A stretch of 64,000 nt of DNA from an uncultured Oxalobacteraceae bacterium (lineage in GTDB: Bacteria > Pseudomonadota > Gammaproteobacteria > Burkholderiales > Burkholderiaceae_D), in contig CAIOYD010000020.1 in assembly GCA_903862415.1 (NCBI GenBank), positions 1-64,000 of the forward strand. The letters run 5' to 3'. The notes beneath the pieces were generated by a model. It did not search any database. It saw only the letters and a list, made by a program, of their open reading frames with translations, and was not told where the DNA came from. How positions within the stretch are numbered: the first letter of the stretch is position 1; each line of letters opens with the position of its first letter. The translations under genes and the position numbers were made by a program. Shown here piece by piece: positions 49,045-61,238 of this stretch.

Positions 49045-50331
49045 TTAAAAATACACTCGACCCACCACGGCCCAACTTTGCACCTGTGGTGCAGCGCCAT
49101 AGTTAGTCAGGCGTGAACCGCTGTTGCCCTGCCACTGCAGGGCAAATTCAGAATGACTCAGATGGTAGCGCCATTCCAGCCACGATAAGCGGCTGGAATC
49201 GTTCAGATCCAGCCGCTCCATGGCAGTCAGATCCAGATGGTTGATGCCAACATCCTGCCAGCTCAGATACAGCATCGCCGCCTGTTTGGTGGGGGCATCC
49301 TGCGACGCCTGCAAACGCGTGCGGTACACCGCATACAGCGGCAGCGGACCTTGCCTGAAGGAATCCCATTGAGATGAATTCATACCGGCACCGTTATAGT
49401 TCCATTCGGCCGAGAGCGATATTTTATTGCTGGTGGTATAGGTGAGTCCGGTCGCCAGTCGCTGGCGAAATTCACTGTCGTCACCGGCAGGCAGACCCTG
49501 CTGGCGCAAGGCCTGTGTCAACAGTGACGGGCTGCGACCGCCTGACCATTCCAGATACACGACACTGGCATCATCAATAAGACTGGTGAGATTAAAACCG
49601 AATTGCACCGGCAACTGTTCAGACTGAAAAATCAGCCACTGTGGCGTCAGTCCTTCGGAAAATTGCTGACTGACTTTCAACAGCCAGCGCTGCTCATTAT
49701 TGGTGCTGGCCAAGGCCGGATTAAAACTGCCCGGGTCCCTGCTACCATCGAGTTTGGGGGAATACAGCAGCGTGGCAGCACCACTGTCCCAGAGTTGCTG
49801 GGCACGCAGCATGATGCTGCCCTGGCGGTTGATTTTCAGACTATTGGGATCGACCGACACGATGGAACGCAGCGCGGCAGTTTTAAAGTAATCGGTCGGG
49901 TTGTAACCCAGCGCCACACCATTGCGTTCATTAATGCGACCAAGGTCGAGCAACTGCCCGGTTTGCGCCTGCCAGCTCAGGTAGGCTTCCCTGATGGTAT
50001 TGACGGTGTGGTTTTCCGGTGTTTGCGCGGGATTATTGACATCCAGACGGTCAGCGAACAACACCCTCCAGCCACTGGCAAAGCTGTTGTCATAGTTAAG
50101 ATCGAACGACAGTCGCTCACTGGTTTGACCCTGCCGGTCAGCGCGCATCTGGGTGCCAGCAGCGGCGACTTCGGCAAAATTGCGCCAGTTACTCGGGGTG
50201 GCTGCCACCGGGGCAATCTGGTCGGCCAGATTGAGTGCGCCCAGATCCGGGTCTTCCTGCGCCATGGCATACGGTATCCACCACAACCATCCGCAGACGG
50301 CCAGTAAGGAAAGTAACCTGCGGGAATTCAT
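49045..50331 (-). CDS. putative outer-membrane beta-barrel protein
   Basis: Signal peptide, alternating beta-strand pattern, terminal F (VVGRVYF). Confidence 0.7.
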   Translation of the reverse strand: MNSRRLLSLLAVCGWLWWIPYAMAQEDPDLGALNLADQIAPVAATPSNWRNFAEVAAAGTQMRADRQGQTSERLSFDLNYDNSFASGWRVLFADRLDVNNPAQTPENHTVNTIREAYLSWQAQTGQLLDLGRINERNGVALGYNPTDYFKTAALRSIVSVDPNSLKINRQGSIMLRAQQLWDSGAATLLYSPKLDGSRDPGSFNPALASTNNEQRWLLKVSQQFSEGLTPQWLIFQSEQLPVQFGFNLTSLIDDASVVYLEWSGGRSPSLLTQALRQQGLPAGDDSEFRQRLATGLTYTTSNKISLSAEWNYNGAGMNSSQWDSFRQGPLPLYAVYRTRLQASQDAPTKQAAMLYLSWQDVGINHLDLTAMERLDLNDSSRLSWLEWRYHLSHSEFALQWQGNSGSRLTNYGAAPQVQSWAVVGRVYF

Positions 50332-51098
50332 TCGGGCTTGAAGCGTGGCAGGTATTCGCGTTGCAGCCAGAGCTCCGGCACGTCGCGTTTAGTCAGATCG
50401 GAATAGCGCATTACCGTCACCCAACTGGGATCGAGACCGTCGATAATCACGGTTTCAGTCGGCCGTTCCAGACCGAGCTGTTTTTCGTAATGCCGGTAGT
50501 AAGCACTTTTAAGCAGTTTTCCGCTATCGGTATAAAAACGCGCTTTCACCGGACGGTTATTGGCGAGCTCGATCCACATGTCGATGTGATGATAGGTTGC
50601 ATCCGGTGTGCTGGCCTGCAAAAACAGTTTGTAGCAATGCTTGCTCTGACGTTCACCGTCCTGGGTATCTTCTTCGGTAGCACTGGTGGCCTGATAATCT
50701 TTGGCCAGATTAACTGTCACCACATCACCGTTAGAGGCCTGTCCGAGCAAACGCTGTTGCGGTGACATGCGAATACTGGCTTTGCTGGCGGGATCATAAA
50801 ACCACAGGTCTTTACCGGCAAACAGAATCAGCTTGCCGGCATCGCGCGCCGGAGCGATGTAACGAATCAGGCTGCGAAACTGGCCACTGTGCGGATCGGC
50901 TTTGGAATAAATCCCCAACGTGCTGGTATCGGTTTGTTTACCGGCGCGATATTCAATCAGGGTATTGGTCATGCCGAAAGGGTAATCGGGATTGCGCACC
51001 GCATCGCTGGCGGCAAGAATTTCCTGGGGCGACAATGCCGCCTGAGCACTGCTCACGAACAACAAACTCAGGCAGGCACGGATCAACAGAGAGGGCAT
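50328..51098 (-). CDS. LolA-like outer-membrane lipoprotein-sorting protein
   Basis: Signal peptide; RSLIRYIAPARDAGKLILFAGKDLWFYDPASKASIRMSPQQRLLGQASNGDV. Confidence 0.8.
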   Translation of the reverse strand: MPSLLIRACLSLLFVSSAQAALSPQEILAASDAVRNPDYPFGMTNTLIEYRAGKQTDTSTLGIYSKADPHSGQFRSLIRYIAPARDAGKLILFAGKDLWFYDPASKASIRMSPQQRLLGQASNGDVVTVNLAKDYQATSATEEDTQDGERQSKHCYKLFLQASTPDATYHHIDMWIELANNRPVKARFYTDSGKLLKSAYYRHYEKQLGLERPTETVIIDGLDPSWVTVMRYSDLTKRDVPELWLQREYLPRFKPE

Positions 51099-51120
51099 GG
51101 AATTTCCTTTAGGTGAACGA

Positions 51121-52509
51121 TTACACATGCCGCAAGGCATCGACGATCATCAGTTTTGAAGCACGGTTGGCTGGCCACCAGGCTGAAATCACGGTCACGC
51201 CAATCAGGCCGAGCACGCTGCCGATCAACAGGACTGGATCTTCCCAGACCCGCACCAGAATCAGGTAGGCATACGAATACCCCGGTGGCGTCCATGACAA
51301 ACCGCTGTGATTAATCAGCCAGGCGATGAGCAGGGCCGAGGTAACGCCAGCAACGGCGCCCATGAGGGCGAGTAACAGCCCTTCGCATAAAAACAGTGCC
51401 CGCAAACCAGCGCGTCGCAATCCCATGGCGCGCAGGGTACCGATTTCAACGGTGCGCTCGACCACCGCCGTGCTCATGGTGTTACCTATCGTGAAGAGCA
51501 CGATCACGGCAATCAGGGTGGCGATAAATCCAAACATCGAATTCATGAATTGCGCAGTTTGACCATACATCGGATTGAGCACTTTAAAATCCAGCACTTC
51601 CAGAGGCTGACTGGCAAACTGTTCGCCGATGATGGCCTGCAAACGCGCCCGGGCTGCGGGAATCTGGCTGGTATGGTGCAGTTGTACCTGAATGGCCGTG
51701 ACTTGCGGCTGTGCCGAACCATAGATCAGTTTTTGCGCCTGACTTAAATGCATGGCCAGATAAATATCGTCGAGTGCCTTAATGCCCATGTTTCTGGCAG
51801 CGACCACGCTCAGGCTGGCGACATTGGGCGCACCGTGCGAGGTGGCAGCCAGCATTTCGATGCGGGTGCCGGTTTCTTTGACCGATGCCGTTTCTTCCAG
51901 TGCCGAGAGAGCGGCAATATCGTCCGGTGCGGCCGCACCGGTTGCAGCCACCACATCATCGGTTTGCACACAGTCGGCAATCCGCAAGACATGGCACAGT
52001 TTGAGCTTGCGCGCCACGCCTTCACCAATCACCACTGAATCCGGAGTTGTGCCGGTGAGCAGTAAGGGATGAACATAGCTGAACAGATGGTAATCGTTCC
52101 AGCGCTCCATTTGCTGACGCTCATCCGGCACGACACCACTGGCCATGACCGAACGCGATACCCCGGCAGAAAAATTACCGGCCAGGCCGCCGAGCTGCAA
52201 AGTCGGCGTCACGACAGTCAGCAGAGGTGCAAGCACGCTGTCCTGCTTGATGGCGGCAATAATTTGCTGATAATCATGGATGCCATAGGCAGTCGGATTA
52301 TCACCGCCTTCGAGATAATAATTCTGATGCTGAATTTGCAGATGACCGCTGGCCTGAATGAAGCCGGATTCAATTCCGTAAATGATATTCGAGCGGTAAC
52401 CACCAAAGAGCAGAATCGCGGTCAAGCCCACCACCATGGCCAGCAGGGTGGTCAGCGAGCGACGGCGGTTACGCAGCAGGTTGCGCAGTGCCAGAGAGAA
52501 GGTTCTCAT
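51121..52509 (-). CDS. FtsX/MacB-like ABC transporter permease
   Basis: N-terminal RNLLRNRRRSLTTLLAMVVGL; C-terminal FtsX-type TM domain (TVEIGTLRAMGLRRAGLRALFLCEG). Confidence 0.88.
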   Translation of the reverse strand: MRTFSLALRNLLRNRRRSLTTLLAMVVGLTAILLFGGYRSNIIYGIESGFIQASGHLQIQHQNYYLEGGDNPTAYGIHDYQQIIAAIKQDSVLAPLLTVVTPTLQLGGLAGNFSAGVSRSVMASGVVPDERQQMERWNDYHLFSYVHPLLLTGTTPDSVVIGEGVARKLKLCHVLRIADCVQTDDVVAATGAAAPDDIAALSALEETASVKETGTRIEMLAATSHGAPNVASLSVVAARNMGIKALDDIYLAMHLSQAQKLIYGSAQPQVTAIQVQLHHTSQIPAARARLQAIIGEQFASQPLEVLDFKVLNPMYGQTAQFMNSMFGFIATLIAVIVLFTIGNTMSTAVVERTVEIGTLRAMGLRRAGLRALFLCEGLLLALMGAVAGVTSALLIAWLINHSGLSWTPPGYSYAYLILVRVWEDPVLLIGSVLGLIGVTVISAWWPANRASKLMIVDALRHV

Positions 52510-53207
52510 GGTGCCACCTCCAGTGCCTGACGTTCAATTTTAATGATGCGGCCATCGCGGATAAAGATGGTGTCGTCGGCCGCCGCATGCACCTGCGGAT
52601 CATGCGAAGAAAACACAAACGAGACCTGATGATCACTCTGCATCTGGCGCATCAAACTGATAATGGCTTCGCCGGTCTGACTGTCCAGATTGGCAGTGGG
52701 TTCGTCAGCGAGCACCAGTTTGGGTCCGGTAGCGAGCGCACGGGCAATTGCCACCCGCTGGCGCTGACCGCCTGAGAGCTGACCGGGAAGGTTTTGCGCC
52801 CGGTCAGCCAAACCCACGGCGTCGAGCAATTCCAGCACGCGTGCGCGCCGTTTGGCTGCCGGAACTTTGGTCAGGATCAGCGGATATTCAACATTTTCAT
52901 AGGCGCTCAGTACCGGCAACAAATTGAAGTTCTGAAAAATATAGCCCAGATGGCTGGCACGAAAGTCTGAGAGTGCATCGTCCGACATGCTGTTGACGGA
53001 TTGCCCGGCCACGATCACGTCACCACTGTCGGCACGATCGATACAGCCGATCAGATTGAGCAGCGTAGTTTTGCCGCTGCCAGAAGGACCAGAAATAACG
53101 GTAAAACAGTTGGCGCGGATGTCCAGATTGATATCCGTGAGCGCAGGGACGTCGATAAAATCCAGATGGTAGGTTTTGACAACCTGCTTCATTACAACCG
53201 GAAACAT
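52506..53207 (-). CDS. LolD/MacB-type ABC ATPase
   Basis: GPSGSGKTTLLNLIG, QLSGGQRQRVAIARAL, LADEPTANLDS. Confidence 0.93.
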   Translation of the reverse strand: MFPVVMKQVVKTYHLDFIDVPALTDINLDIRANCFTVISGPSGSGKTTLLNLIGCIDRADSGDVIVAGQSVNSMSDDALSDFRASHLGYIFQNFNLLPVLSAYENVEYPLILTKVPAAKRRARVLELLDAVGLADRAQNLPGQLSGGQRQRVAIARALATGPKLVLADEPTANLDSQTGEAIISLMRQMQSDHQVSFVFSSHDPQVHAAADDTIFIRDGRIIKIERQALEVAP

Positions 53208-53231
53208 AGGACACTCCAGAGACGGGTATTG

Positions 53232-53969
53232 TTAGCTGGTCGCTTTTTTAAACCAGGGTGCTACCAGTAAGCCAATTTCAAACAGCAGACACATCGGGAT
53301 GGCCAACAGTAACTGGCTAGTAACGTCAGGTGGCGTAACGATCGCGGCAATCACAAACGCGCCGACGATGATATAGGGACGCAGTGAGCGCAATTTTTCC
53401 ACCGAAACCAGTCCGGTGCGCACCAGCACCACCACGATGATCGGCACTTCAAAGGTGACGCCAAAGGCCAGAAACATGGTCATGACAAAATCGAGATAGC
53501 TTTCAATATCCGGAGCCACCGAAATCGATTTTGGCGCGAACTGATTCACAAAGGAAAACACCACCCGGAACACAAAGAAATAACAGAACGCCACCCCGCT
53601 GATAAACAAACCCGAAGAAGCAATCACAAGAGGGGCGATCAGTCTTTTTTCATGCGCATACAGGCCGGGCGCCACAAATGCCCAGATCTGATATAACACC
53701 CACGGCAGCGAGATCAGCAGCGAGAGCATCAGGGTGACTTTGACCGGAATTAAAAATGGCGTGATCACGCCGGTGGCGATCATGTGGGCACCGGCCGGCA
53801 GGGTCTGCATCATAGGCGCGGCCAGCAAATCAAAAATTTGTGCAGCAAATGGCATCAGGCCCAAAAACACCAGCACCACCACGACCGAAATACGCACCAG
53901 ACGGTCGCGCAATTCAATCAGATGGGAAATGAAACTGTTCAGGCTGTCGCTGGTGAATTGATCAGACAT
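53232..53969 (-). CDS. tatC: Sec-independent translocase TatC
   Basis: SHLIELRDRLVR, six TM pattern; beside tatB and tatA. Confidence 0.96.
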   Translation of the reverse strand: MSDQFTSDSLNSFISHLIELRDRLVRISVVVVLVFLGLMPFAAQIFDLLAAPMMQTLPAGAHMIATGVITPFLIPVKVTLMLSLLISLPWVLYQIWAFVAPGLYAHEKRLIAPLVIASSGLFISGVAFCYFFVFRVVFSFVNQFAPKSISVAPDIESYLDFVMTMFLAFGVTFEVPIIVVVLVRTGLVSVEKLRSLRPYIIVGAFVIAAIVTPPDVTSQLLLAIPMCLLFEIGLLVAPWFKKATS

Positions 53970-53977
53970 ACATCACT

Positions 53978-54451
53978 TTAATAAAACGACTGATTGGTTT
54001 TAGGTTTCGGGCGGTACCTGGCTACCCGCGCAGCGGCTGACAGTAACTGCGAACGCCGTCCCTGCTGCTGTTTGTACCAGCCGGGAAGCGCTGAATTGCG
54101 CACCAGCCGGTTACGCCGGAAAGCCAGTGCCTTGCGCGCCAGGGCAGACTGCTCGGGCAAACGGTGCTCGCCTTCCCAGAGTGCATTGGCATCCTGACCA
54201 ACCTGGTGAAGTTCTCTGGTGAAGCTGTCACTGAGTTCAGTCACGGATTGCTCCACGCCCTGCTGTACCTTGCGTAACTCATCGAGTTCCATCTCGCGGC
54301 TGACTTCGGCCTTGACCTGATTCAGATAGCGTTGTGCCCGTCCCAGCAGTGAGCCTGCCATGCGGGCAACTTTAGGTAATTTTTCCGGGCCGATGACCAC
54401 CAGCGCCACGGCGCCAATCAGCGCCAGCTTGGCTAAACCCAGATCAATCAT
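53978..54451 (-). CDS. tatB: Sec-independent translocase TatB
   Basis: MIDLGLAKLALIGAVALVVIGPEKLPKVARMAG. Confidence 0.95.
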   Translation of the reverse strand: MIDLGLAKLALIGAVALVVIGPEKLPKVARMAGSLLGRAQRYLNQVKAEVSREMELDELRKVQQGVEQSVTELSDSFTRELHQVGQDANALWEGEHRLPEQSALARKALAFRRNRLVRNSALPGWYKQQQGRRSQLLSAAARVARYRPKPKTNQSFY

Positions 54452-54472
54452 GGTGCAGTTTAAGGCTGAACA

Positions 54473-54688
54473 CTATTTTTTCTCTTTGGCGTCAACATCT
54501 ACAGTGGCTTTGTCGATGGCCGGTTGCGCTGGCTCAGGTTTTTTTTCTGCCTCACCCTTCATGCCATCTTTAAAGCCTTTGACTGCCTTGCCCAGATCTT
54601 CACCGGCACTGCCGAGTTTTTTGGTGCCAAAAACCAGCACCACAGCGATCAAAACAATTAACCAATGCCATATACTCATTGAACCCAT
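54473..54688 (-). CDS. tatA: Sec-independent translocase TatA
   Basis: [39 protein letters not shown]. Confidence 0.95.
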   Translation of the reverse strand: MGSMSIWHWLIVLIAVVLVFGTKKLGSAGEDLGKAVKGFKDGMKGEAEKKPEPAQPAIDKATVDVDAKEKK

Positions 54689-54708
54689 GCCTGTTTCCTC
54701 CTGTGTGT

Positions 54709-55083
54709 TTAGCGCTGACCACGCCACGGCAGCGGACCGCCGATCATGTGTAGATGCAGATGATACACTTCCTGTCCACCATCCGGGCCTGAATTAATCA
54801 GTGTCTTGAAACCGCCCTGACGGTTGCCATGTTCATCCTGCTGTACCTGACAGCCTTGCTGCACTGCCAATTCAGGTACCAAAGCCAACATTCTACCAAG
54901 CAACCCGGCATCCGTGCCAGTACAGTCTGACAGCGTACTGATATGTTGCTTGGGAATGATGAGTAAATGCACCGGGGCGGCCGGGTGGATATCTTTAAAA
55001 ACCAGCAATTCCTCGTTTTCATAGACTTTATCGCTCGGTATGCTTCCGGCGGCAATTTTACAGAACAGGCAGTTTTCCATCAT
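54709..55083 (-). CDS. HIT family protein HinT
   Basis: [56 protein letters not shown]. Confidence 0.92.
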   Translation of the reverse strand: MMENCLFCKIAAGSIPSDKVYENEELLVFKDIHPAAPVHLLIIPKQHISTLSDCTGTDAGLLGRMLALVPELAVQQGCQVQQDEHGNRQGGFKTLINSGPDGGQEVYHLHLHMIGGPLPWRGQR

Positions 55084-55091
55084 GGTTTCCG

Positions 55092-55463
55092 TTATTTTTT
55101 GTGTTGTTCCTGTGCATCGCGCAATTCATCCTTGCGCGCGGCTTTTTCTTCGATCCCGGAGATGCCTTCGCGCCGCGCCAATTCGTCCAGCACGGCCTGA
55201 GGGGAAAGATCGAACTGCGCCAGCATCACCAGGGTATGAAACCACAAATCGGCGCATTCATATACCACGCCGCTGGTGTCACCAGAAACGCGGGCATCTT
55301 TGGCAGCCATGACAGTTTCGGTAGCTTCTTCACCGATTTTTTTCAGGATGGCATCATCGCCTTTGGCAAACAAACGTGCAACGTAAGATTGTTGCGGATC
55401 GCCGCCATTGGCCAGTTTGCGTGCTTCGATCACATCGGCCAGTCGCTGCAGTGTTGTACTCAT
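55092..55463 (-). CDS. hisE: phosphoribosyl-ATP pyrophosphatase
   Basis: [37 protein letters not shown]. Confidence 0.95.
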   Translation of the reverse strand: MSTTLQRLADVIEARKLANGGDPQQSYVARLFAKGDDAILKKIGEEATETVMAAKDARVSGDTSGVVYECADLWFHTLVMLAQFDLSPQAVLDELARREGISGIEEKAARKDELRDAQEQHKK

Positions 55464-55504
55464 GGGTAGAAATTCCAGTGACGGTTTAAAATTAACAGGT
55501 GAGT

Positions 55505-55873
55505 TTACTGCGCATCAGCGATCCATTCACCCTCAGCGCTATTGAGCTGCTGAAAAAAACACGAATGGCGTCCGGTGTGACAGGCAATGTCGCCAACCTG
55601 CTCAATTTTGAGCAAGACCACGTCGGCATCACAATCGAGCCGGATATCGATGATTTTCTGAAAGTGGCCGGATTCTTCGCCTTTGTGCCAGAGTTTTTTG
55701 CGTGAGCGGCTCCAGTAAACCGCTTCGCCCAATTCGACCGTTTTTTCCAGCGCTTCACGATTCATCCAGGCGAACATCAACACATCGTTGGTGCTCGCCT
55801 GCTGGGCAATGACCGGCACCAGGCCGTTGGCATCCCACTGAACCTTATTTAACCATTTACTCGACTTCTTCAT
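55505..55873 (-). CDS. hisI: phosphoribosyl-AMP cyclohydrolase
   Basis: [34 protein letters not shown]. Confidence 0.95.
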   Translation of the reverse strand: MKKSSKWLNKVQWDANGLVPVIAQQASTNDVLMFAWMNREALEKTVELGEAVYWSRSRKKLWHKGEESGHFQKIIDIRLDCDADVVLLKIEQVGDIACHTGRHSCFFQQLNSAEGEWIADAQ

Positions 55874-56634
55874 ACCAACCTCATGGGAATACCACGTGCA
55901 GCCATATAGTGTTTCGCTTCGCTTACCGTATGCTGTCCATAATGAAAAATACTCGCCGCCAGCACCGCATCGGCATGCCCCAACTGAATGCCATCGGCCA
56001 GATCCTGAAGCGAACCAACACCGCCAGAGGCAATCACGGGAATGTTAATCACGTCCGATACGGCACGCGTGAGTGCCAGATCAAAACCAGACTTGGTACC
56101 GTCTTTATTCATGCTGGTGAGCAGAATTTCACCGGCACCGAGTTGTTCCAATTGACGCGCCCAGGCCACCACATCCATCCCGGTCGCCTGACGGCCACCG
56201 TGGGTATACACTTCCCAAAGGCCGGGTGCGGTTTGTTTGGCATCAATGGCCACCACAATGCATTGGGAGCCGTATTTGCGCGCCGCATCGGCGACGAGCT
56301 GCGGATTAACCACCGCCGCACTGTTCATGCTGACCTTGTCGGCACCGGCATTGAGCAAACGGCGCACATCTTCCACCACGCGCACGCCACCGCCCACGGT
56401 GAGAGGAATAAATACCTGCGAAGCCACCGCTTCAATGATGTGGAGAATCAGATCGCGGTCATCTGAACTGGCAGTGATGTCGAGAAAAGTGATTTCATCC
56501 GCACCCTGCTCATCATAACGCCGGGCAATTTCAACCGGATCACCGGCATCACGCAATTCGGTAAAATTGATGCCTTTAACCACCCGCCCCGCGGTCACGT
56601 CCAGACAGGGAATAATCCGTTTAGCTAACGTCAT
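55870..56634 (-). CDS. hisF: imidazole glycerol phosphate synthase cyclase subunit
   Basis: [30 protein letters not shown]. Confidence 0.96.
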   Translation of the reverse strand: MTLAKRIIPCLDVTAGRVVKGINFTELRDAGDPVEIARRYDEQGADEITFLDITASSDDRDLILHIIEAVASQVFIPLTVGGGVRVVEDVRRLLNAGADKVSMNSAAVVNPQLVADAARKYGSQCIVVAIDAKQTAPGLWEVYTHGGRQATGMDVVAWARQLEQLGAGEILLTSMNKDGTKSGFDLALTRAVSDVINIPVIASGGVGSLQDLADGIQLGHADAVLAASIFHYGQHTVSEAKHYMAARGIPMRLV

Positions 56635-57401
56635 CCGAGTTCACTTAATTCATCCGCGCGCGCCTGAGCAATTTTCAGGTCCAGCGTGCCTTCATAAATT
56701 GAGCGGCCACAAATCACGGCTTCAATGCCTTCATCCTGCACTGCACACAGTGCTTCGACATCGGCCAGAATATGAACCCCGCCGGAAGCAATAATCGGAA
56801 TACTGACGGCCTGAGCCAGCTTAACCGTGGCTTCAATATTGACGCCACCCATCATGCCGTCACGGCCAATATCGGTATAGACAATGGATTCGACTCCGTA
56901 GCCTTCAAATTTTTTTGCCAGATCAATGACTTCGTGGCCGGACATTTTACTCCAGCCATCGGTGGCCACTTTGCCGTCTTTGGCGTCGAGCCCGACGATC
57001 ACCTGTCCAGGGAAAGCACTGCAGGCCTCGTGCAAAAAGCCGGGACTTTTAACGGCGGCCGTGCCGATGATGATGTAACTTAAGCCGTTATTCAGATAGC
57101 GGTCGATGGTGTCGAGATCACGGATACCACCGCCGAGCTGGATGGGAATTTCTTCCAGACCGTTTTCTTCAGCATACCACTGAACCATTTTGATAATGGC
57201 TTTGACAGCCGCCTCGTTTTTTGGCTTGCCGGCAAAAGCACCATTCAGATCCACCAGATGCAGGCGGCGCGCGCCTTGCTGTAACCAGTGCAGTGCCATT
57301 TCAGCAGGATCGACGGAAAATACCGTGGCCTGATCCATATCACCTTGTTTGAGCCGAACACAATGACCGTCTTTTAAATCAATAGCAGGAATGAGCAACA
57401 T
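56631..57401 (-). CDS. hisA: ProFAR isomerase
   Basis: [22 protein letters not shown]. Confidence 0.96.
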   Translation of the reverse strand: MLLIPAIDLKDGHCVRLKQGDMDQATVFSVDPAEMALHWLQQGARRLHLVDLNGAFAGKPKNEAAVKAIIKMVQWYAEENGLEEIPIQLGGGIRDLDTIDRYLNNGLSYIIIGTAAVKSPGFLHEACSAFPGQVIVGLDAKDGKVATDGWSKMSGHEVIDLAKKFEGYGVESIVYTDIGRDGMMGGVNIEATVKLAQAVSIPIIASGGVHILADVEALCAVQDEGIEAVICGRSIYEGTLDLKIAQARADELSELG

Positions 57402-57487
57402 AGCGTTTATGAATTAATAAGAAAGAAGATTTAAATTTCAATTAATAAGAATGACAACTTATGTTATAGCTGGTTTTTTACCTTCTG

Positions 57488-58138
57488 TTAAGGATTCCAG
57501 CGTGCAAAATTTTGATACAGCTGCAATCCGACGGTGGAGCTTTTTTCCGGATGAAACTGGGTTGCGAAAATATTATCGCGCGCCACCGCACTGGCAAAGG
57601 GAGCACCGTAATCGGTCCAGCCAGCCACCTGTGCCATTATCGCTGGTTTTGCATAAAAACTGTGTACAAAATAGAAATAACTTTGATCATCAATACCAGC
57701 CCACAACGGATGCCGGGGCCCCTGTTCATCTGCAATGCGTACCCGGTTCCAGCCCATTTGCGGTACTTTGAAGCGCGAACCATCTTGTTGTAATTTGCCC
57801 GCCAGATCAAAACGCTCAACATTGCCCGGCAGTAATCCCAGACCAGGGGTGTCGCCTTCGGCACTCCAGTCAAACAGCATTTGTTCACCCACACACACAC
57901 CAAACAGCGGTTTATTGCGCGCCGCGTCCAGCAAAGCCTGCTGCAAACCGGAATCGCGCAGGCAAGACATGCAGTCCGGCATGGCGCCCTGACCGGGAAG
58001 CACGATCCGGTCAGCCCCGACGATATCAGCCACCAGACCAGAAATACGCACATCGGCTTCGGGAGCAGCGGCCCGCAGGGCTTGCGCTACCGAGCGCAAA
58101 TTGCCCATGCCGTAGTCCACCACGACAATTTTATTCAT
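57488..58138 (-). CDS. hisH: imidazole glycerol phosphate synthase amidotransferase subunit
   Basis: [36 protein letters not shown]. Confidence 0.95.
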   Translation of the reverse strand: MNKIVVVDYGMGNLRSVAQALRAAAPEADVRISGLVADIVGADRIVLPGQGAMPDCMSCLRDSGLQQALLDAARNKPLFGVCVGEQMLFDWSAEGDTPGLGLLPGNVERFDLAGKLQQDGSRFKVPQMGWNRVRIADEQGPRHPLWAGIDDQSYFYFVHSFYAKPAIMAQVAGWTDYGAPFASAVARDNIFATQFHPEKSSTVGLQLYQNFARWNP

Positions 58139-58141
58139 GAT

Positions 58142-58753
58142 CTATAAACTGCCTTTGGTCGATGGAATCATCCCGGCCGAGCGCGGGTCGAGTTCAACGG
58201 CCATACGCAGGGCACGGCCAAAGGCCTTGAATACGGTTTCGCACTGGTGGTGGGCATTATCACCGCGCAGATTGTCGATGTGCAGACTGACTCCGGCGTG
58301 ATTGACAAAGCCCTGAAAAAATTCATGCGTCAGATCGACATCAAAACTGCCTATCATGGCGCGTTTAAAATCCACATGGAATTCCAGACCGGGGCGACCA
58401 GAGCAATCGAGCACCACGCGTGAGAGCGCTTCATCGAGTGGCACATAGGCATGGCCATAACGGCGGATACCGGTTTTATCTTTTAAGGCCAGCGCAAACG
58501 CCTGACCGAGCGTGATACCGACATCTTCAACCGTATGGTGCGCATCGATATGCAAGTCTCCCTGGGCATGAATATCCAGATCAAAGAGACCATGACGGGC
58601 AATCTGATCGAGCATGTGATCGAGAAACGGCACGCCGGTATTGAGCTTTTGCTGACCGGTGCCATCGAGATTGATGGCCACACGAATCTGGGTTTCGTTG
58701 GTTTTGCGGGTGATTTCGGCGCGACGTGCCGTAGTCGGAGTTTGAGCTTGCAT
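58142..58753 (-). CDS. hisB: imidazoleglycerol-phosphate dehydratase
   Basis: [42 protein letters not shown]. Confidence 0.95.
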   Translation of the reverse strand: MQAQTPTTARRAEITRKTNETQIRVAINLDGTGQQKLNTGVPFLDHMLDQIARHGLFDLDIHAQGDLHIDAHHTVEDVGITLGQAFALALKDKTGIRRYGHAYVPLDEALSRVVLDCSGRPGLEFHVDFKRAMIGSFDVDLTHEFFQGFVNHAGVSLHIDNLRGDNAHHQCETVFKAFGRALRMAVELDPRSAGMIPSTKGSL

Positions 58754-58784
58754 GGAATAATCCGTTACAAAGGTAAAAAAGCGG

Positions 58785-59870
58785 CTAACTAAGGGGCTCA
58801 CTAAGCAATGAAACAAAGGTCTCGAGGAACAGGCGGTTTTCTTCCGGAGTCCCCACTGTGACGCGCAGACAGTCTGTCAGCAAAGGATGCATTTTACCGA
58901 CATTTTTAACTAAAATTTTATGCTCAAGCAGTTTTTTGAAAATTTGTTCGGCATTTGGCACCTTTATCAGTACAAAATTAGCCTGCGAGGGAAACACCTT
59001 GACCGCTTTCAGTTCTTGCAGTGCCGTACTCAACCAGCTGCGCTGCGCACAAATGGTGGCGGCCTGCTGATCAAACAGCGCGCTGTGTGGCAATAAAAAT
59101 TCTGCCGCCGCCGCGCTCAGGACATTGATATTGTAAGGTGGGCGGACTTTTTCGATTTCGGCCAGCAGTTCCGCCGCCGCCGACATATAGCCCAGACGCA
59201 GACCGGCAAGACCGAGTTTGGACATGGTGCGCATGACGATCAGGTGGGCAAATTGCGGCAGCTGCGCCATCATGCTGCCGGGAGCAAATGGTTGATACGC
59301 CTCATCGAGCACCACAAAACCGATATCGCGCATGGCTTCGATGAGCACGATAAGCTGCTCATGCTCAAACCAGCTACCGGTAGGATTATTAGGGTTGGCT
59401 AAATACAGAATCGCCGGACGTTCAGTGGCTATAGCCTCCAGCATGGCGGGCATATCCAGAGTTAATTCTGCCGTAAGTGGCACGCCGACAAAACGCAAAC
59501 CAGCCAACTGAGCCGAAACCGCATACATCACAAAAGTGGGTATCGGCGCCATGACACAGGCACCGGTTTGAGCGCAGGCCACCGACAACATCGCAATCAG
59601 TTCATCGGAGCCATTGCCCAACATGACGTCATAACCGGCAGGCACACCAAACAGGCGGCAAATAGTTTGTTTTAAATCCAGATAGGAGGGCACCGGATAA
59701 CGGTTCAGGGCAACCTGCGCCAGGTGGGCACCGAGCTGAATTTTTAAGGTTTCCGGCAGGGCATAGGGATTTTCCATGGCGTCAAGCTTGACCATGTTGC
59801 TGGCATCAGCCACATAATAGGAAGTCTGGGAACGAATTTCCGGGCGGATAAGGCGGGTAATGAGTGACAT
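58785..59870 (-). CDS. hisC: histidinol-phosphate aminotransferase
   Basis: [33 protein letters not shown]. Confidence 0.95.
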   Translation of the reverse strand: MSLITRLIRPEIRSQTSYYVADASNMVKLDAMENPYALPETLKIQLGAHLAQVALNRYPVPSYLDLKQTICRLFGVPAGYDVMLGNGSDELIAMLSVACAQTGACVMAPIPTFVMYAVSAQLAGLRFVGVPLTAELTLDMPAMLEAIATERPAILYLANPNNPTGSWFEHEQLIVLIEAMRDIGFVVLDEAYQPFAPGSMMAQLPQFAHLIVMRTMSKLGLAGLRLGYMSAAAELLAEIEKVRPPYNINVLSAAAAEFLLPHSALFDQQAATICAQRSWLSTALQELKAVKVFPSQANFVLIKVPNAEQIFKKLLEHKILVKNVGKMHPLLTDCLRVTVGTPEENRLFLETFVSLLSEPLS

Positions 59871-59874
59871 GGCG

Positions 59875-61233
59875 TTATCCGTTGGTGGGGTTCAGACGCA
59901 ATTCGGCCGAACGGGCATGCGCCTGCAAACCTTCACCATAGGCGAGTTCGGCAGCGATTTTCCCCAACGTTTGCGCTCCCGCCTTGCTGACATGCAGCAC
60001 GCTGCTGCGCTTTTGAAAATCGTACACGCCCAGCGGAGATGAAAAACGCGCAGTGCGCGAAGTTGGCAATACGTGGTTCGGGCCGGCACAGTAGTCGCCC
60101 AGCGCTTCGGATGAAAACTGCCCCAGAAACACCGCTCCGGCATGACGGATTTTACCGGCCCAGTATCCGGGATTTTTGGTGGAAATTTCCAGATGTTCCG
60201 GCGCAATCGCATTGGCGATGGTACAGGCTTCCTGCAAATCTTTTACCTGTATCAAGGCACCGCGATCGGTGAGAGAAGTACGGATAATATCCTGACGTGG
60301 CATGGTGGCAATCAAACGTTCGATACTCTGCTGCACCAGATCGAGATAGACCGGATCCGGGCACAATAAAATCGACTGCGCCAGCTCGTCATGTTCAGCT
60401 TGTGAAAACAAATCCATGGCAATCCAGTCGGGATCGGTGCTGCCATCACAGATTATGAGAATTTCTGACGGGCCGGCGATCATGTCGATGCCGACGGTAC
60501 CAAACACCCGGCGCTTGGCGGCCGCCACGTAAGCATTGCCAGGTCCGACAATTTTATCCACCGCCGGAATGGTTTCAGTGCCATAAGCCAAAGCAGCGAC
60601 TGCCTGCGCGCCACCGATAGTAAAGATCCGGTCGACGCCGGCAATTTTGGCGGCCGCCAGTACCAGCTGATTTTTGATGCCGTCCGGCGTAGGCACAACC
60701 ATGATAATTTCTGCCACACCGGCCACTTTGGCAGGAATGGCATTCATCAGCACGGACGAGGGGTAAGCTGCCTTGCCACCGGGAACATAAATTCCCACCC
60801 GGTCGAGCGGCGTGACTTTTTGTCCGAGTATGGTGCCATCGGCTTCGGTGTAACTGAACCCGGCGGAACCACATTCGCGTTTTTGAATTTCATGATAACT
60901 GCGCACACGTGCAGCAGCGGCTTCGAGTGCAGCGCGCCGTTCAGGGGGCAATTGCTGCAGTGCATGTTCCATTTCCTGCTGACTGATTTCGAGTCCGGCA
61001 ACCGTTGCCGCCTCGAGCCGGTCAAATTGTTTGGTAGCCGCCAGAACTGCGGCGTCGCCCTGCTGTTTGACAGCGCTCAGAATTTGCACCACGGCGCGAT
61101 CAATGGCGTCATCCTGCGCACTTTCAAACGCCAACAAGGCCTTAAGCTGTGCCGAGAAATCGGCCGCAGTCGAATTCAGTCGGGCAATGTGGATAGTCTT
61201 GAGTTCTGAAGTAGCAGGCGCCGTCATGATCAA
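59875..61233 (-). CDS. hisD: histidinol dehydrogenase
   Basis: [49 protein letters not shown]. Confidence 0.96.
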   Translation of the reverse strand: MIMTAPATSELKTIHIARLNSTAADFSAQLKALLAFESAQDDAIDRAVVQILSAVKQQGDAAVLAATKQFDRLEAATVAGLEISQQEMEHALQQLPPERRAALEAAAARVRSYHEIQKRECGSAGFSYTEADGTILGQKVTPLDRVGIYVPGGKAAYPSSVLMNAIPAKVAGVAEIIMVVPTPDGIKNQLVLAAAKIAGVDRIFTIGGAQAVAALAYGTETIPAVDKIVGPGNAYVAAAKRRVFGTVGIDMIAGPSEILIICDGSTDPDWIAMDLFSQAEHDELAQSILLCPDPVYLDLVQQSIERLIATMPRQDIIRTSLTDRGALIQVKDLQEACTIANAIAPEHLEISTKNPGYWAGKIRHAGAVFLGQFSSEALGDYCAGPNHVLPTSRTARFSSPLGVYDFQKRSSVLHVSKAGAQTLGKIAAELAYGEGLQAHARSAELRLNPTNG

Positions 61234-61238
61234 TTAAG

